This document shows positions 24,438 through 32,894 of a stretch of 64,000 bases of DNA, piece after piece. The translations under genes were made by a program, and so were the position numbers. This stretch comes from Pseudonocardia autotrophica. GTDB taxonomy: Bacteria; Actinomycetota; Actinomycetes; Mycobacteriales; Pseudonocardiaceae. Every line of letters starts with the position of its first letter. The stretch's first letter is position 1. The stretch lies in NCBI RefSeq assembly GCF_000717175.1, contig NZ_JNYD01000006.1:310001-374000 (forward strand), read 5' to 3'. Under the pieces are notes generated by a model that searched no databases, was not told the DNA's origin, and was given only the letters and a program-made list of their open reading frames with translations.

Positions 24438-25541
24438 GTGCACGTCGGAATGGGTGTGTTCTTCCAGGGGCTCGAGCCGGAACGGGACGACCATGCGGTC
24501 CTGCGGGACCAGCTGGCCATGGCGGACGAGGCCGAGGATCGCGGCTTCGAGTCCATCTGGACCGCCGAGCACCACTTCACCCGCTACCACATGATGCCGA
24601 ACCCGGCCCAGTTCCTGACCTGGATGGCGGGACGCACCCGTCGCGCCCGGCTCGGGACGATGGTCATGGTGCTGCCGTGGCACGATCCCGTCCGGGTCGC
24701 CGAGGAGATCGCCTGGCTGGACTCGGTGTCCGGGGGCCGCGTGGTGATGGGGCTCGGCCGGGGTCTCGGCTCGATCGAGTTCGACAACTTCAGGCTGGAC
24801 ATGGGGGAGTCACGGCAGCGCTTCGTCGAGTACGCGACCGCCGTCTCCGAGTCGCTGGAGACCGGCGCGATCGAGTACGACGGCGAGTTCTACCGGCAGC
24901 CTCGCGCTGAGCTGCACCCCCCGGCGTTCACCACCTTCCGCGGGCGCACCTATGCGTCGGCGGTCTCGCCCGAGTCCGCGAAGATCATGGCGTGCCTCGG
25001 CTTCGGGCTCATGCTCATCGCGCAGAAGCCCTGGAAGACCACGGTCACCGAGACCGCCGAGTACCGTGAGCTCTTCCGTGAGATCAACGGGCACGAACCC
25101 CCGCAGCCGGTGCTGGTCAACTTCACCACCGTCGACCCGGACGCGGGTCGGGCCCGCGAGCTACACGACGAGTACGCCGTGGCCTACGCCCGCTCCACGA
25201 TCGACCACTACGAGTTCACCAACCCGCGGCTCGAGCAGGTGAACGGCTACGAGTACTACGCCGGGCTGCGCCGCAACATCGAGAGGCACGGCCTGTCGCA
25301 GTTCAACCGGTTCCTCGCCGACCTGCAGATGAGCGGGACGCCGGAGTCCCTGGTGGAAGAGACCGTCGAGCGGGTGCGCATGCTCGACGCCGGCGGTGTG
25401 GTCAACGTGCTCGGTTTCGGCGGGATGCCGCCGGAGGTGGCGCGTCGGAACCTCGACGTGTACACCGAGCAGGTGCTGCCGAAGCTGCGGGTGGTGGACA
25501 CTTTCCGCGACATCGCCACGCCGATCCCGACCGCGAGCTGA
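24438..25541 (+). CDS. LLM-class flavin-dependent monooxygenase (367 aa)
   Basis: Bacterial luciferase-like protein, probably a two-component FMN monooxygenase. The family blocks ESIWTAEHHFTRYHM, MVMVLPWHDPVRVAEEIAWL and VVMGLGRGLG are present. GTG 24438 is chosen because GGGGAGG lies 6 nt upstream; an upstream ATG at 24399 falls inside the inverted repeat. The flavin reductase at 25993-26490 (opposite strand) would supply reduced FMN. It appears monocistronic. Confidence 0.9.
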   Translation: MHVGMGVFFQGLEPERDDHAVLRDQLAMADEAEDRGFESIWTAEHHFTRYHMMPNPAQFLTWMAGRTRRARLGTMVMVLPWHDPVRVAEEIAWLDSVSGGRVVMGLGRGLGSIEFDNFRLDMGESRQRFVEYATAVSESLETGAIEYDGEFYRQPRAELHPPAFTTFRGRTYASAVSPESAKIMACLGFGLMLIAQKPWKTTVTETAEYRELFREINGHEPPQPVLVNFTTVDPDAGRARELHDEYAVAYARSTIDHYEFTNPRLEQVNGYEYYAGLRRNIERHGLSQFNRFLADLQMSGTPESLVEETVERVRMLDAGGVVNVLGFGGMPPEVARRNLDVYTEQVLPKLRVVDTFRDIATPIPTAS

Positions 25542-25595
25542 CCTCGGGGCGCCCTCGGCCGCGGCGGAGATCCCGACGGAGCCTGGCGGAGGGAG

Positions 25596-25945
25596 TCAGC
25601 GTGGACCATACAGGATGAAGCTGTCTGCCACGGGTCTCGAGCCACCGCCCGCACCTCGTGCGGGCCCTCCTCGGGTTCCGGCACAACCTCGCCGCCGAGC
25701 GCGACGGCCTCGTCGAGGCCCGCCGGACGTCCGCGACCTTGAACGACGCCACCGGGCCGGCACAGATCTGCTCCTCCGCGCCGGCGATCGCCAGAGTCAC
25801 TCCGCCGGCATGCAGAGCGCGTAGCGCTCCGCGTCGACGAACTTCGGTTTGAGACCCAGAGCGCCGGCGAAGAACCGTCGAGCACGACGTCGGCGCACGG
25901 ATGGAGGGCGTTCCCGATCGTCGCCGGGCTCGATTGGGTTTCCAT
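25596..25945 (-). pseudogene. decayed VOC (glyoxalase/dioxygenase-like) gene
   Basis: Reading the minus strand in shifting frames recovers an ordered VOC protein. From ATG 25945 it begins METQSSPATIGNALHPCADV. After a frameshift comes LGLKPKFVDAERYALCMPAE, then after another LAIAGAEEQICAGPVASFKV. A further shift gives LDEAVALGGEVVPEPEEG and VRAVARDPW, and a last shift gives SFILYGPR before a stop at 25596. At least three frameshifts in 350 bp argue for genuine decay rather than a sequencing slip. It fills most of the 450-bp gap between the LLM gene and the flavin reductase. Confidence 0.75.
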
Positions 25946-25992
25946 GGACACTCTTCGATCGATGCCGGCGGGTTTCCGGCGGCGGCTCTCGG

Positions 25993-26490
25993 TCAGGCGC
26001 CCAGGGCGCTGTGAGTGCCGAAGACCCGCCGGTGATAGATCAAGGGACTGGCCATCGAGGCTGCGGCGTTGACGACCCGCCCCAGAACGACCGTGTGGTC
26101 ACCACCGGCGACGAAGTCGCTGGTCTCGCACGCCAACCACCCCGACGCCGCCTCGAGACTCGGCAGTCCGGCCCGGGCCGTCCACTCGACGCCGTCGAAC
26201 TTCTCGACACCTTTGGCCGCGAAGCGGGAGGCGAGCCCGGCCTGCTCGCTCGCGAGCACGTTCACGCCGAACCTGCCCTCGCGCCTGACGATCGCCAGCA
26301 GGTCGGACCGCTCGTCGAGCGCGATCATCACCATCGCAGGCTGCAGCGACAGGGACGCGAAGGCGCTGACCGTCGTGCCGTGCGGACGCTCCCCGTCGAG
26401 CGCGGTGATGACCGTGACCGGTGTGCAGACCCCGGCCATGACCTCGAGGAAGCTCTCCTGCAGCTGGTCGTCCATTCCGCCGCCGGTCAT
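25993..26490 (-). CDS. flavin reductase domain protein (165 aa)
   Basis: NAD(P)H:FMN oxidoreductase of the HpaC/ActVB-type split barrel. MAGVCTPVTVITA, GTTVSAFASLSLQPAMVMIAL and FGVNVLASEQ are characteristic, and GDHTVVLGRVV closes the domain. The size is standard. It lies 39 bp downstream of the minus-strand thiolase, presumably in its transcript. The obvious client is the LLM monooxygenase encoded just across the VOC pseudogene. ATG 26490 follows GGAAGGGG; an internal ATG at 26475 is possible. Confidence 0.9.
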   Translation of the reverse strand: MTGGGMDDQLQESFLEVMAGVCTPVTVITALDGERPHGTTVSAFASLSLQPAMVMIALDERSDLLAIVRREGRFGVNVLASEQAGLASRFAAKGVEKFDGVEWTARAGLPSLEAASGWLACETSDFVAGGDHTVVLGRVVNAAASMASPLIYHRRVFGTHSALGA

Positions 26491-26529
26491 GACCCCACCC
26501 CTTCCTTCGTCACGTCGCCCTGCATCGCG

Positions 26530-27756
26530 TCAGCTGAGCCGCTCGTAGAGGATCGCCATGCCCTGCCCACCACCGACGCACATGGTCTCCAGACCGATGC
26601 TCTTGTCCTTCGCGCGCAGGCCGTTGAGCAGCGTGGTGGTGATGCGGACGCCGGTCATGCCGAACGGGTGGCCGACGGCGATGGCTCCACCGTGGACGTT
26701 GAGCTTGTCGCCGAACGGGTCGATGCCCAGGTCCCGCGCGGAGGGGATGACCTGCGCGGCGAAGGCCTCGTTGATCTCGACGAGGTCGACGTCGTCGATG
26801 GTCATGCCGGCCCGGGCGAGGGCCTGCTTGGACGCCTCGACCGGGCCGTAGCCCATGATCTCCGGGGACAGGCCGGTGACGCCGGTGGAGATCACCCGGG
26901 CCAGCGGGGTCAAGCCCAGGTCCCGGGCCTTGGTGTCGGACATGACGATCAGGGCGGCGGCGCCGTCGTTGAGTGGGCAGCAGTTGCCGGCGGTGACGGA
27001 CCCGTCGGGGCGGAAGACCGGCTTGAGCTGGGAGACCGCGTCGTAGGTGACGCCGGCGCGCGGGCCGTCGTCGGTGCTCGCGACGGTGCCGTCGGGCAGG
27101 ATGACGGGGGTGATCTCGCGGGCGTAGAAGCCGTCGGCGATGGCATGCTCGGCGAGGTTCTGGGACCGGACGGCGTAGCGGTCCATGTCCTCGCGGGTCA
27201 CGCCGAGGATGCGCGCGACGTTCTCCGCCGTCTGGCCCATTGCGATGTAGACGTCGGGGAGCTCCCCGTCGGCACGGGGGTCGGTCCAGGTTTCGGCGCC
27301 GGACTCGGCGATGGCGGAGGTGCGGGCCTCCGCCTCGGCGAAGAGGGGGTTGTGGGTGCCGGGCAGGTCGTCGGAGCTGCCCCTGTCCAAGCGCGACACC
27401 GTCTCCACGCCCGCGGAGACGAACACGTCGCCCTCGCCCGCCCGGATGGCGTGGAACGCCATCCGGGTCGTCTGCACTGACGAGGAGCAGTAGCGCGTGA
27501 CGGTGGCGCCGGGAACGGTGTCCAGGCCGAGCTGGACGGCGACGACCCGGGCGAGGTTGTGGCCCTGCTCGCCGCCGGGCAGCCCGCAGCCCAGCAGCAG
27601 GTCGTCGATCTCCGAGGGGTCCAGGCCGGGGACCTGGTCGAGGGCGGCCCGGACGATCTGGGTGGTGAGGTCGTCGGGGCGCATGTCCTTCAGCGAACCC
27701 TTGCGGGCGCGGCCGATGGGCGAGCGAGCGGCGGCGACGATCACGGCGTCGGGCAC
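26530..27756 (-). CDS. acetyl-CoA C-acyltransferase (thiolase, 408 aa)
   Basis: Degradative thiolase with nucleophile Cys90 in TRYCSSSVQ, INEAFAAQ, NVHGGAIAVGHPFGMTG and the second cysteine in CVGGGQG. It is FadA5/FadA6-like in feel, with possible roles in steroid or long-chain side-chain degradation. GTG 27756 has GGAGG 4 nt further up. It is transcribed from the promoter at 27936-27965, which carries a CCGAC-type operator, so it belongs to the regulon that includes the ABC importer and the acetyl-CoA hydrolase operon. Confidence 0.94.
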   Translation of the reverse strand: MPDAVIVAAARSPIGRARKGSLKDMRPDDLTTQIVRAALDQVPGLDPSEIDDLLLGCGLPGGEQGHNLARVVAVQLGLDTVPGATVTRYCSSSVQTTRMAFHAIRAGEGDVFVSAGVETVSRLDRGSSDDLPGTHNPLFAEAEARTSAIAESGAETWTDPRADGELPDVYIAMGQTAENVARILGVTREDMDRYAVRSQNLAEHAIADGFYAREITPVILPDGTVASTDDGPRAGVTYDAVSQLKPVFRPDGSVTAGNCCPLNDGAAALIVMSDTKARDLGLTPLARVISTGVTGLSPEIMGYGPVEASKQALARAGMTIDDVDLVEINEAFAAQVIPSARDLGIDPFGDKLNVHGGAIAVGHPFGMTGVRITTTLLNGLRAKDKSIGLETMCVGGGQGMAILYERLS

Positions 27757-28120
27757 GAGGTCCTCCGGGTGTCAGGTGGCGCGGCGGAACCCGGCGCCGA
27801 GCACGACGGCGCCGAGCAGTCGACCCCACGGAGGCGACCGCGGCTGAACCGGTCGAGGCCGGTGTCCGGTCCGGAGCACGGGCTCCTAAGGCCATCGCCT
27901 GCGATTTTCGACCGCCCAGTCGGTCGACTCCGGGGACTCTAACCGGCAGTGTGCGGGAGGGTCAAAAGCCATGTGACGGGGCGAACACGTGACCGCGGCG
28001 AGTCTCGGCACCGAGGTCCTCAGCGAACACCCGCCGTGCCGCCCGCTGCCGGGAGGTCGACGAAGGAAGGCTTGGCGGCCTGCACGGCGGAGGCATGGTC
28101 GACCGTGTCGGCCCCGCCCG
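27757..28120. other. 364-bp intergenic region
   Basis: Outside the thiolase promoter/operator (27909-27965) and its leader I see no coding sequence, RNA gene or clear terminator. The part from 27966 to 28120 lies beyond the 3' end of the tandem TetR gene and shows no strong hairpin. Confidence 0.5.
27909..27965 (-). promoter_or_regulatory. thiolase promoter with CCGAC-type operator
   Basis: On the minus strand TTGACC (27960-27965), an 18-nt spacer and TAGAGT (27936-27941) are followed 11 nt on by CCGAC-TG-GGCGG inside the flanking repeat CGACCG (27909-27914) / CGGTCG (27921-27926). The site sits at the transcription start. The trailing TCGAAAA also occurs at 48802-48808. Confidence 0.7.
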
Positions 28121-29446
28121 TCAGGCGCTCGGTGGGAGGAACGTCGGGCGCATCTCGACTCCGTCCTGCAGCGCCCGGGAGCGCGGCGCGAGGGCGTTGC
28201 GCACCATGGCACGCGCCGTCCGCACCACCACTCCCGGGTCGCGGCGCGCGTCGGACCACTCCGCGGTCTGGTTCAGCGCGCCGAGCACGAACATCCGCAC
28301 CATGTGCAGGTCGGGGGAGCCACCCAGGCTGCCGGACGGGGTCGCGGCGTCGAGCAGGTCTCGCCAGACCGCGCCGTACTCGGCCTCGGCGGCACGCTGT
28401 CGTGTGCGCATCTCGACCGGGAGCTGACCCGTGTTGCGGATCGTGGCCACGGTGAAGTCCGGCGACGACAGGCAGAAGGAAAGATGGGCCTCGACGGCGC
28501 GGTCGATCCGGTCCAGCGGCGACGCCGTCGCCGGCAACGTCTCGAGCGCGGTCAGCACGTGGGCTTGGGTGATCACGACCCCGGTCCGCACGACCTCCTC
28601 GATCAGGTCCTCGCGTGACGGGAAGTGGTAGTACAACGACGCGGCACGCATGCCGGCCTCCCGCGCGACGTCCGTCAATCGCGTGCCTGCGTATCCCCGC
28701 CGTCGGAGGACCGCCGCGGCGGCCTCGAGCACCCGCCGTCTGCTGCGCACCGACTTCCGTTCGCCGACCGCAGTCGCCGCCGCGGGAGGCGCGATCGGTG
28801 GGAACTCGCCCGGCGCCACGTCGGTACGGCCGGTCAGTGCGTCGTGAACGAACGCCTGCGCCGCGGCCACCAGGTCCCGGGGGTTGCCGCGCGACGGATC
28901 CCACCATTCACACGTCCAGTTGAGTGCGCCGATGACCAACATCCGTGCGGCGTGCACGTCCAGCGCCGGGTTGAGGAATCCCGCGGTCGCGGCGGTGGCG
29001 AAGAGCTCCCGCCACACCGCGCCGTACTCCCGGCGCAGGGCCACCTGCCGTTCCTGCACGTCCGGCGGCAGCTGGGCGAAGTTGCGGATGGAGGCGGCCG
29101 CGTAGGACGACGTCGTGAGCACGTAGTCGAGGTGGGCGGCCACCGCCGCTCGCAGCCGCTGCTCGGGGTCCGGGCCCACCCGCGCGAGCGCCTCCTGGAC
29201 GTGCGCCAGCACGGCACGCTGTCCGGTGGCGATGACCTCCTCGATCATGTCGTCCCGGGACGCGAAGTGGTAGTAGAGCGCGGGGCCCTGCATCTGCGCG
29301 AGATCGGCGACGTCCCCGATCCTGGTCTCCGCGTAACCCCGTTCAGTCAGGATCGTGGCCGCGGCGTCGAGGATGCGGGCGCGGGTCACGACGGACTTGG
29401 TTCGTTCCCGGTGCGGTCTCGCCGAGCCCGCTGTCTCCCTCCCCAC
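28121..29446 (-). CDS. tandem-duplicated single-chain TetR family regulator (441 aa)
   Basis: Two complete TetR units lie in one frame. Helix-turn-helix 1 (about 23-68) has LYYHFASRDDMIEEV; helix-turn-helix 2 (about 235-283) has LYYHFPSREDLIEEV. Both ligand domains keep matching landmarks: YGAVWREL and YGAVWRDL, then IGALNWTCEWWD and LGALNQTAEWSD. A Pro/Ala-rich linker near 210-226 joins them. The length is twice that of a normal TetR, so the chain could fold as a pseudo-dimer reading an asymmetric operator. The -10-like TATGAT (29453-29458) 6 nt before GTG 29446 suggests a leaderless transcript. Confidence 0.88.
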   Translation of the reverse strand: MGRETAGSARPHRERTKSVVTRARILDAAATILTERGYAETRIGDVADLAQMQGPALYYHFASRDDMIEEVIATGQRAVLAHVQEALARVGPDPEQRLRAAVAAHLDYVLTTSSYAAASIRNFAQLPPDVQERQVALRREYGAVWRELFATAATAGFLNPALDVHAARMLVIGALNWTCEWWDPSRGNPRDLVAAAQAFVHDALTGRTDVAPGEFPPIAPPAAATAVGERKSVRSRRRVLEAAAAVLRRRGYAGTRLTDVAREAGMRAASLYYHFPSREDLIEEVVRTGVVITQAHVLTALETLPATASPLDRIDRAVEAHLSFCLSSPDFTVATIRNTGQLPVEMRTRQRAAEAEYGAVWRDLLDAATPSGSLGGSPDLHMVRMFVLGALNQTAEWSDARRDPGVVVRTARAMVRNALAPRSRALQDGVEMRPTFLPPSA

Positions 29447-29470
29447 GCCGACATCATAGGAAGCGCGAGG

Positions 29471-29903
29471 TCAGCCCACCGGTACACCCGCCTGGTCCAG
29501 GACGGTTGCAAGGTCCCAGAAGTCCTGGTGAGCGGTCAACAGACCGTCTCCGCGGTAGCGGCACACCACCACACCGGGCACCGAGAAGGAGGCCGAGCCG
29601 ACATCCACCAGGGCACCGGAGCGCAGCCGCAACGGGCCGCCGACCGTGCCGGACCACACCCACTCGGAGTAGAGCCTTCCGGCCGCGGCGTGCGTGGCCG
29701 AACTCGATCACCGAGTCGGGGGCGATGCGCGACATGAAGCGGTGGAACCGCGCGATCTCCTGGTGCCCGGTGTAGACCGTGCCTATCGCCACGTCCGTGC
29801 AGACACCGTCCGCCGCGAAGAACGCGAGCAGCTATCCCGGCGTCCCGAACCAGGCTTTGGAGTACGCCGTCGCGAAATCCGACGCGCTCGGATGCAGGGT
29901 CAT
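29471..29903 (-). pseudogene. broken SnoaL-like gene
   Basis: From ATG 29903, which shares ATGA with the ligase stop, the frame reads as a SnoaL/NTF2-like protein. A TAG near 29836 interrupts it after WFGTPG; the natural continuation is LLAFFAADGVCTDVAIG. Around 29690 a frameshift follows VIEFGHA, and the C-terminal half continues in another frame as LYSEWVWSGTVGG, VVVCRYRGDGLL and QDFWDLATVLDQAGVPVG to a stop at 29471. The 433-nt length is not divisible by three. One nonsense and one frameshift mutation mean no full-length product. Confidence 0.8.
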
Positions 29904-31540
29904 GCCAGCTCCTCCAGTCGGCCCCCGGTCGCCTGCTCGACGATCCGGAACTTCTGTACCTTCTGGGTGGGGGTCAGCGGGAACTCCTCGGTGACGAACC
30001 ACCGCTCGGGCACCTTGAAGGGCGACAGCCGCTCGCGGCAGTGTGCCACCAGCGCGGCCCTCAGGTCGCCGGGGCGCTCGCCCCGCACCCGGACAGCGGC
30101 GCCGACGATCTCGCCGCTGCGCTCGTCCGGAATGCCGAACACCGCCGCCTCGAGCACCGCCTCGTGCTCGACGAGACAGGACTCGATCTCCGCGGGCGCG
30201 ATGTTCTCGCCCTTGCGGATGATCAGCTCCTTGAGCCTGCCCGTCAGCCGGATGTAACCGCGCTCGTCCATCGCACCGAGGTCACCGGTGTGGACGAACC
30301 CCTGCGCGTCGACTGTCGCGGCGGTGGCGGCCGGATCGTGCAGGTACTCGATCATCTGCTGGTAGCCGCGGGCGCAGATCTCGCCCGACACCCCCAGCGG
30401 GACGATCTCGCCGGTCGTCGGGTCGGTGATCTTCACGGCGACCTGCGGAAGCGGGTGGCCGACGGTTTGCAGCTGGTCTGCCCGGGAGTCCCCGGGGCGG
30501 GTCGCGGTCAGCACCGGAGCCAACTCCGTCTGACCGAACAGGTTGATCACGGAAGCGCCGAACACCTGCTCCGCAGCCTCGATCATCGAGGGCGGGACGT
30601 TGGAGGCGCCCCCCAGCACCGTGGTCAGTCGCGGCGCGGGTACGCCCGACGTGCGCTGGACCTCCAGCAGGGCGCCCAGCACCGCGGGAACGTAGAACAG
30701 CACGGTGGCGGACTCGCGCCGCATCGCCTCCAGCACGGGGCCCGGGGCGAACTGCTCGATCAGGATCTCGGTGCCGCCCACCCACAGCGGACCCAACGTT
30801 CCGATCACACAGGCGGCGGTGTGGAACATCGGCAACGGGTTGACACAGACCGCGCCCGGCTCGACGCCGACGTTCTCGAGGGTGAGCCGGGCGACGTTCA
30901 CCAGCGAACGGTGGCGCAGCAGCACACCCTTCGGACGACCGGTGGTCCCGGACGTGTACTGCAACATCACCGGCCGGTCCGGATCGGTCGGGGCGGCCGC
31001 CAGCACCGCGGGATCGGCGTCATCCGCGCGCCACCGCGGCGTCTCGCCGAGGCTGACGACCGTGAGGCCCGGGACGGTGGCGCCCATCTGCTTGGCGACC
31101 GACGCCATGTCGTAGTCCCGGCTGAGGTCGGCGTGCAGCAGCACCGTCGCGCCGGAGTGCCGCAAGCAGTACTCCAGCTCCGCACCGCGCAGCACGGGGT
31201 TCAGTGCCACGAGCGTGACCCCCGCCAGCGCTGCCCCGTACTGCACGAGCGGCCACTCGACCACGTTCGGCGCCCACATCGCGACGAAGTCTCCGGGTGC
31301 GGCGAGACGGGACAGCGCGGTGGCGACCCGGCAGGCCTCCGCGTGGAGCTCGGCGTAGGTCAGCCGACGCGGTTCGCCCGACCCGTGCCGGGTGCCGATC
31401 AGTGCGATCCGGTCGGGGTGGGCTTCGGCGCGCAGACCGAGCAGGCTGCCGACGGTCAGGTCGACCAGCGGAACCGACGTGTCGGCGGGCAGCTCCGCGA
31501 GGGCGGGGCCTGCGGACGTGGGGGCGTGCGGCGACGACAT
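29900..31540 (-). CDS. acyl-CoA synthetase, AMP-forming (546 aa)
   Basis: ANL-superfamily ligase that would activate a free acid to its CoA thioester via an acyl-adenylate. The phosphate loop is YTSGTTGRPKG (195-205), followed by LFGQTELAPV (motif A5), YIRLTGRLKELIIRKGENI (A8, hinge) and a C-terminal lysine in PTQKVQKFR. ATG 31540 has GGAGG upstream; the open frame further up is non-homologous. The broken SnoaL gene is translationally coupled behind it. An AT-rich block near 31580-31610 is the only promoter-like sequence upstream. Confidence 0.93.
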   Translation of the reverse strand: MSSPHAPTSAGPALAELPADTSVPLVDLTVGSLLGLRAEAHPDRIALIGTRHGSGEPRRLTYAELHAEACRVATALSRLAAPGDFVAMWAPNVVEWPLVQYGAALAGVTLVALNPVLRGAELEYCLRHSGATVLLHADLSRDYDMASVAKQMGATVPGLTVVSLGETPRWRADDADPAVLAAAPTDPDRPVMLQYTSGTTGRPKGVLLRHRSLVNVARLTLENVGVEPGAVCVNPLPMFHTAACVIGTLGPLWVGGTEILIEQFAPGPVLEAMRRESATVLFYVPAVLGALLEVQRTSGVPAPRLTTVLGGASNVPPSMIEAAEQVFGASVINLFGQTELAPVLTATRPGDSRADQLQTVGHPLPQVAVKITDPTTGEIVPLGVSGEICARGYQQMIEYLHDPAATAATVDAQGFVHTGDLGAMDERGYIRLTGRLKELIIRKGENIAPAEIESCLVEHEAVLEAAVFGIPDERSGEIVGAAVRVRGERPGDLRAALVAHCRERLSPFKVPERWFVTEEFPLTPTQKVQKFRIVEQATGGRLEELA

Positions 31541-31768
31541 CGTCGGGACCTCCGGGTGAGTACTGCGCGGGGGCCCGAATTTAACATGGATACAAAACTG
31601 GCGATAGGGCTGTCGCGCGGCGAAGCCACCGTCCACGAGTTGGTCCGAGCCGGCCACGGGCGGGGGAGGCCGGAGGATACGACGAGGGCGATCACCTCGG
31701 GCCGGCCGGCCCGAGGCGTGCTGCGCCCTCATCGCCGGTGACCGGCGCGACCTTCCCGCCCGGTCCGG

Positions 31769-32527
31769 TCAGGACAGCTCCCTCGTCCGTACCCAGTCGT
31801 CGATCATCGCAGCCGACGCCGCCGGGTCCTCGGACATCCAGAAATGGCTCAGCCCGGGCAGCTCGCGCAGCTCCGCGCCCAGCGCGGCGGCGACCTCGTC
31901 GGCGCGGGCCCGATCGTCGAAGGGATCCGCGGTCGCCGCCAGCACGAGACCCGGCCTGGCCGTCCCGCCCGGGTCCGCGATACCCCAGTGGGCGTGGACG
32001 TTCGGCACGGCCGAGCGGTACAGGTCCAGGATCGCCGCACCCATCCGGGCATCGAAGTGCTCGGCCATCAGACGCGCGTCCGAGGCGGTGGCGCCGAGCT
32101 GCGTCAACGAGTCGACGAACGCCGGCACCCGGCCCGCAGTCGACTCGGCGAGGGTGTCCCGCACCCAGTCCTCGCCCGTTCCCGGCGTCTGCCAGAGCCG
32201 GGCGAAGCGGTGCCACTCGTACGTCGGGTGGGAAGCCGCCGCGATGTCGACCGCCCAGCTGCGGACCCGCTGCGGGAAGGCCGTCGCCGCCCGCAGGACC
32301 AGTATCGAGCCCCAGTCGTGGCCCACGAGGTCGACCGGCTCGTCGAACTCGGCCAGGCGATCGCCGATCCAGGCGATGTGCGCGTCCTTCGACCCGTCGA
32401 AGCCCGACGGCCGCTCGGTCCCGAAGCCCGGCAGGGCGACCACGGCCGAGTCGCGGTCCAGCCGCTCCCGGACGCCGTCCCAGATCTCGGTGGTCTCCGG
32501 TACTCCGTGAACGAGCACGACGGTCAC
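31769..32527 (-). CDS. alpha/beta hydrolase of the haloalkane dehalogenase/epoxide hydrolase type (252 aa)
   Basis: The nucleophile elbow is LVGHDWGS, so the nucleophile is Asp71 rather than Ser. The oxyanion region is VLVHGVPETTEIW, and a catalytic His is in LPGLSHFWMSEDP. An Asp nucleophile with HGxP points to epoxide hydrolase, haloalkane or fluoroacetate dehalogenase chemistry. The chain is short (252 aa), so the cap is small. GTG 32527 overlaps the stop of the MaoC remnant by 4 bp with GGAGGAG as ribosome site, so it was once the third gene of an operon whose first two genes are now broken. Confidence 0.87.
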   Translation of the reverse strand: MTVVLVHGVPETTEIWDGVRERLDRDSAVVALPGFGTERPSGFDGSKDAHIAWIGDRLAEFDEPVDLVGHDWGSILVLRAATAFPQRVRSWAVDIAAASHPTYEWHRFARLWQTPGTGEDWVRDTLAESTAGRVPAFVDSLTQLGATASDARLMAEHFDARMGAAILDLYRSAVPNVHAHWGIADPGGTARPGLVLAATADPFDDRARADEVAAALGAELRELPGLSHFWMSEDPAASAAMIDDWVRTRELS

Positions 32528-32860
32528 GGCTCCTCCTTCTCCCACAGCACGTTCACGATTGTCGTCACAAGCTCGTCCCCGCTGGTTGCACACGGCGTAG
32601 TCCAGCTCGACCACAAGCTCGCCCGGCAGGGCGAAGGGGCGCGGAGGGTGCGGATGCCGGCGACGTGGATGGTGTCGCCCGGACGGACCGGGGCGAGGGT
32701 CCGCACGCCGCGGGCCCCCGGCCACGCTACCGTTCGCGTCGGGTCCATGATCGGCGTGCGGGTGCTGAGCCCGAGGGCGAGGGTCTGGGCCATCGGCCCC
32801 TGCGCGACGCGCTGCGTCGAACGGGGTGCCCGCCGCGACGGTACGCAGAGCGCCCGCCTG
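32524..32860 (-). pseudogene. MaoC-type hydratase remnant
   Basis: A C-terminal hotdog fragment is readable in two frames. One gives VAQGPMAQTLALGL, PTRTVAW and TLAPVRPGDTIHVAGIRTL. The other gives FALPGELVVELDYAVCNQRG. Then, back in the first frame, GDELVTTIVNVLWEKEEP runs to a stop at 32524. The N-terminal half, with the catalytic Asp-His stretch, is missing. Two frameshifts are needed to read it. The 5' boundary is approximate. Confidence 0.65.
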
Positions 32861-32894
32861 ACCCGGGCGGGGTAGGGCGGGCGCGGAGGGGCAC

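Noticed and set aside
24432..25094. Antisense open frames across the second LLM gene
   Set aside because: No domain resemblance; they mirror the GC-rich third positions of a well-supported gene.
31739..31771. TGACCGG / CCGGTCA arms as a terminator after the dehalogenase-like gene
   Set aside because: The 7-bp arms enclose a 19-nt loop and include the stop codon; too weak to call.
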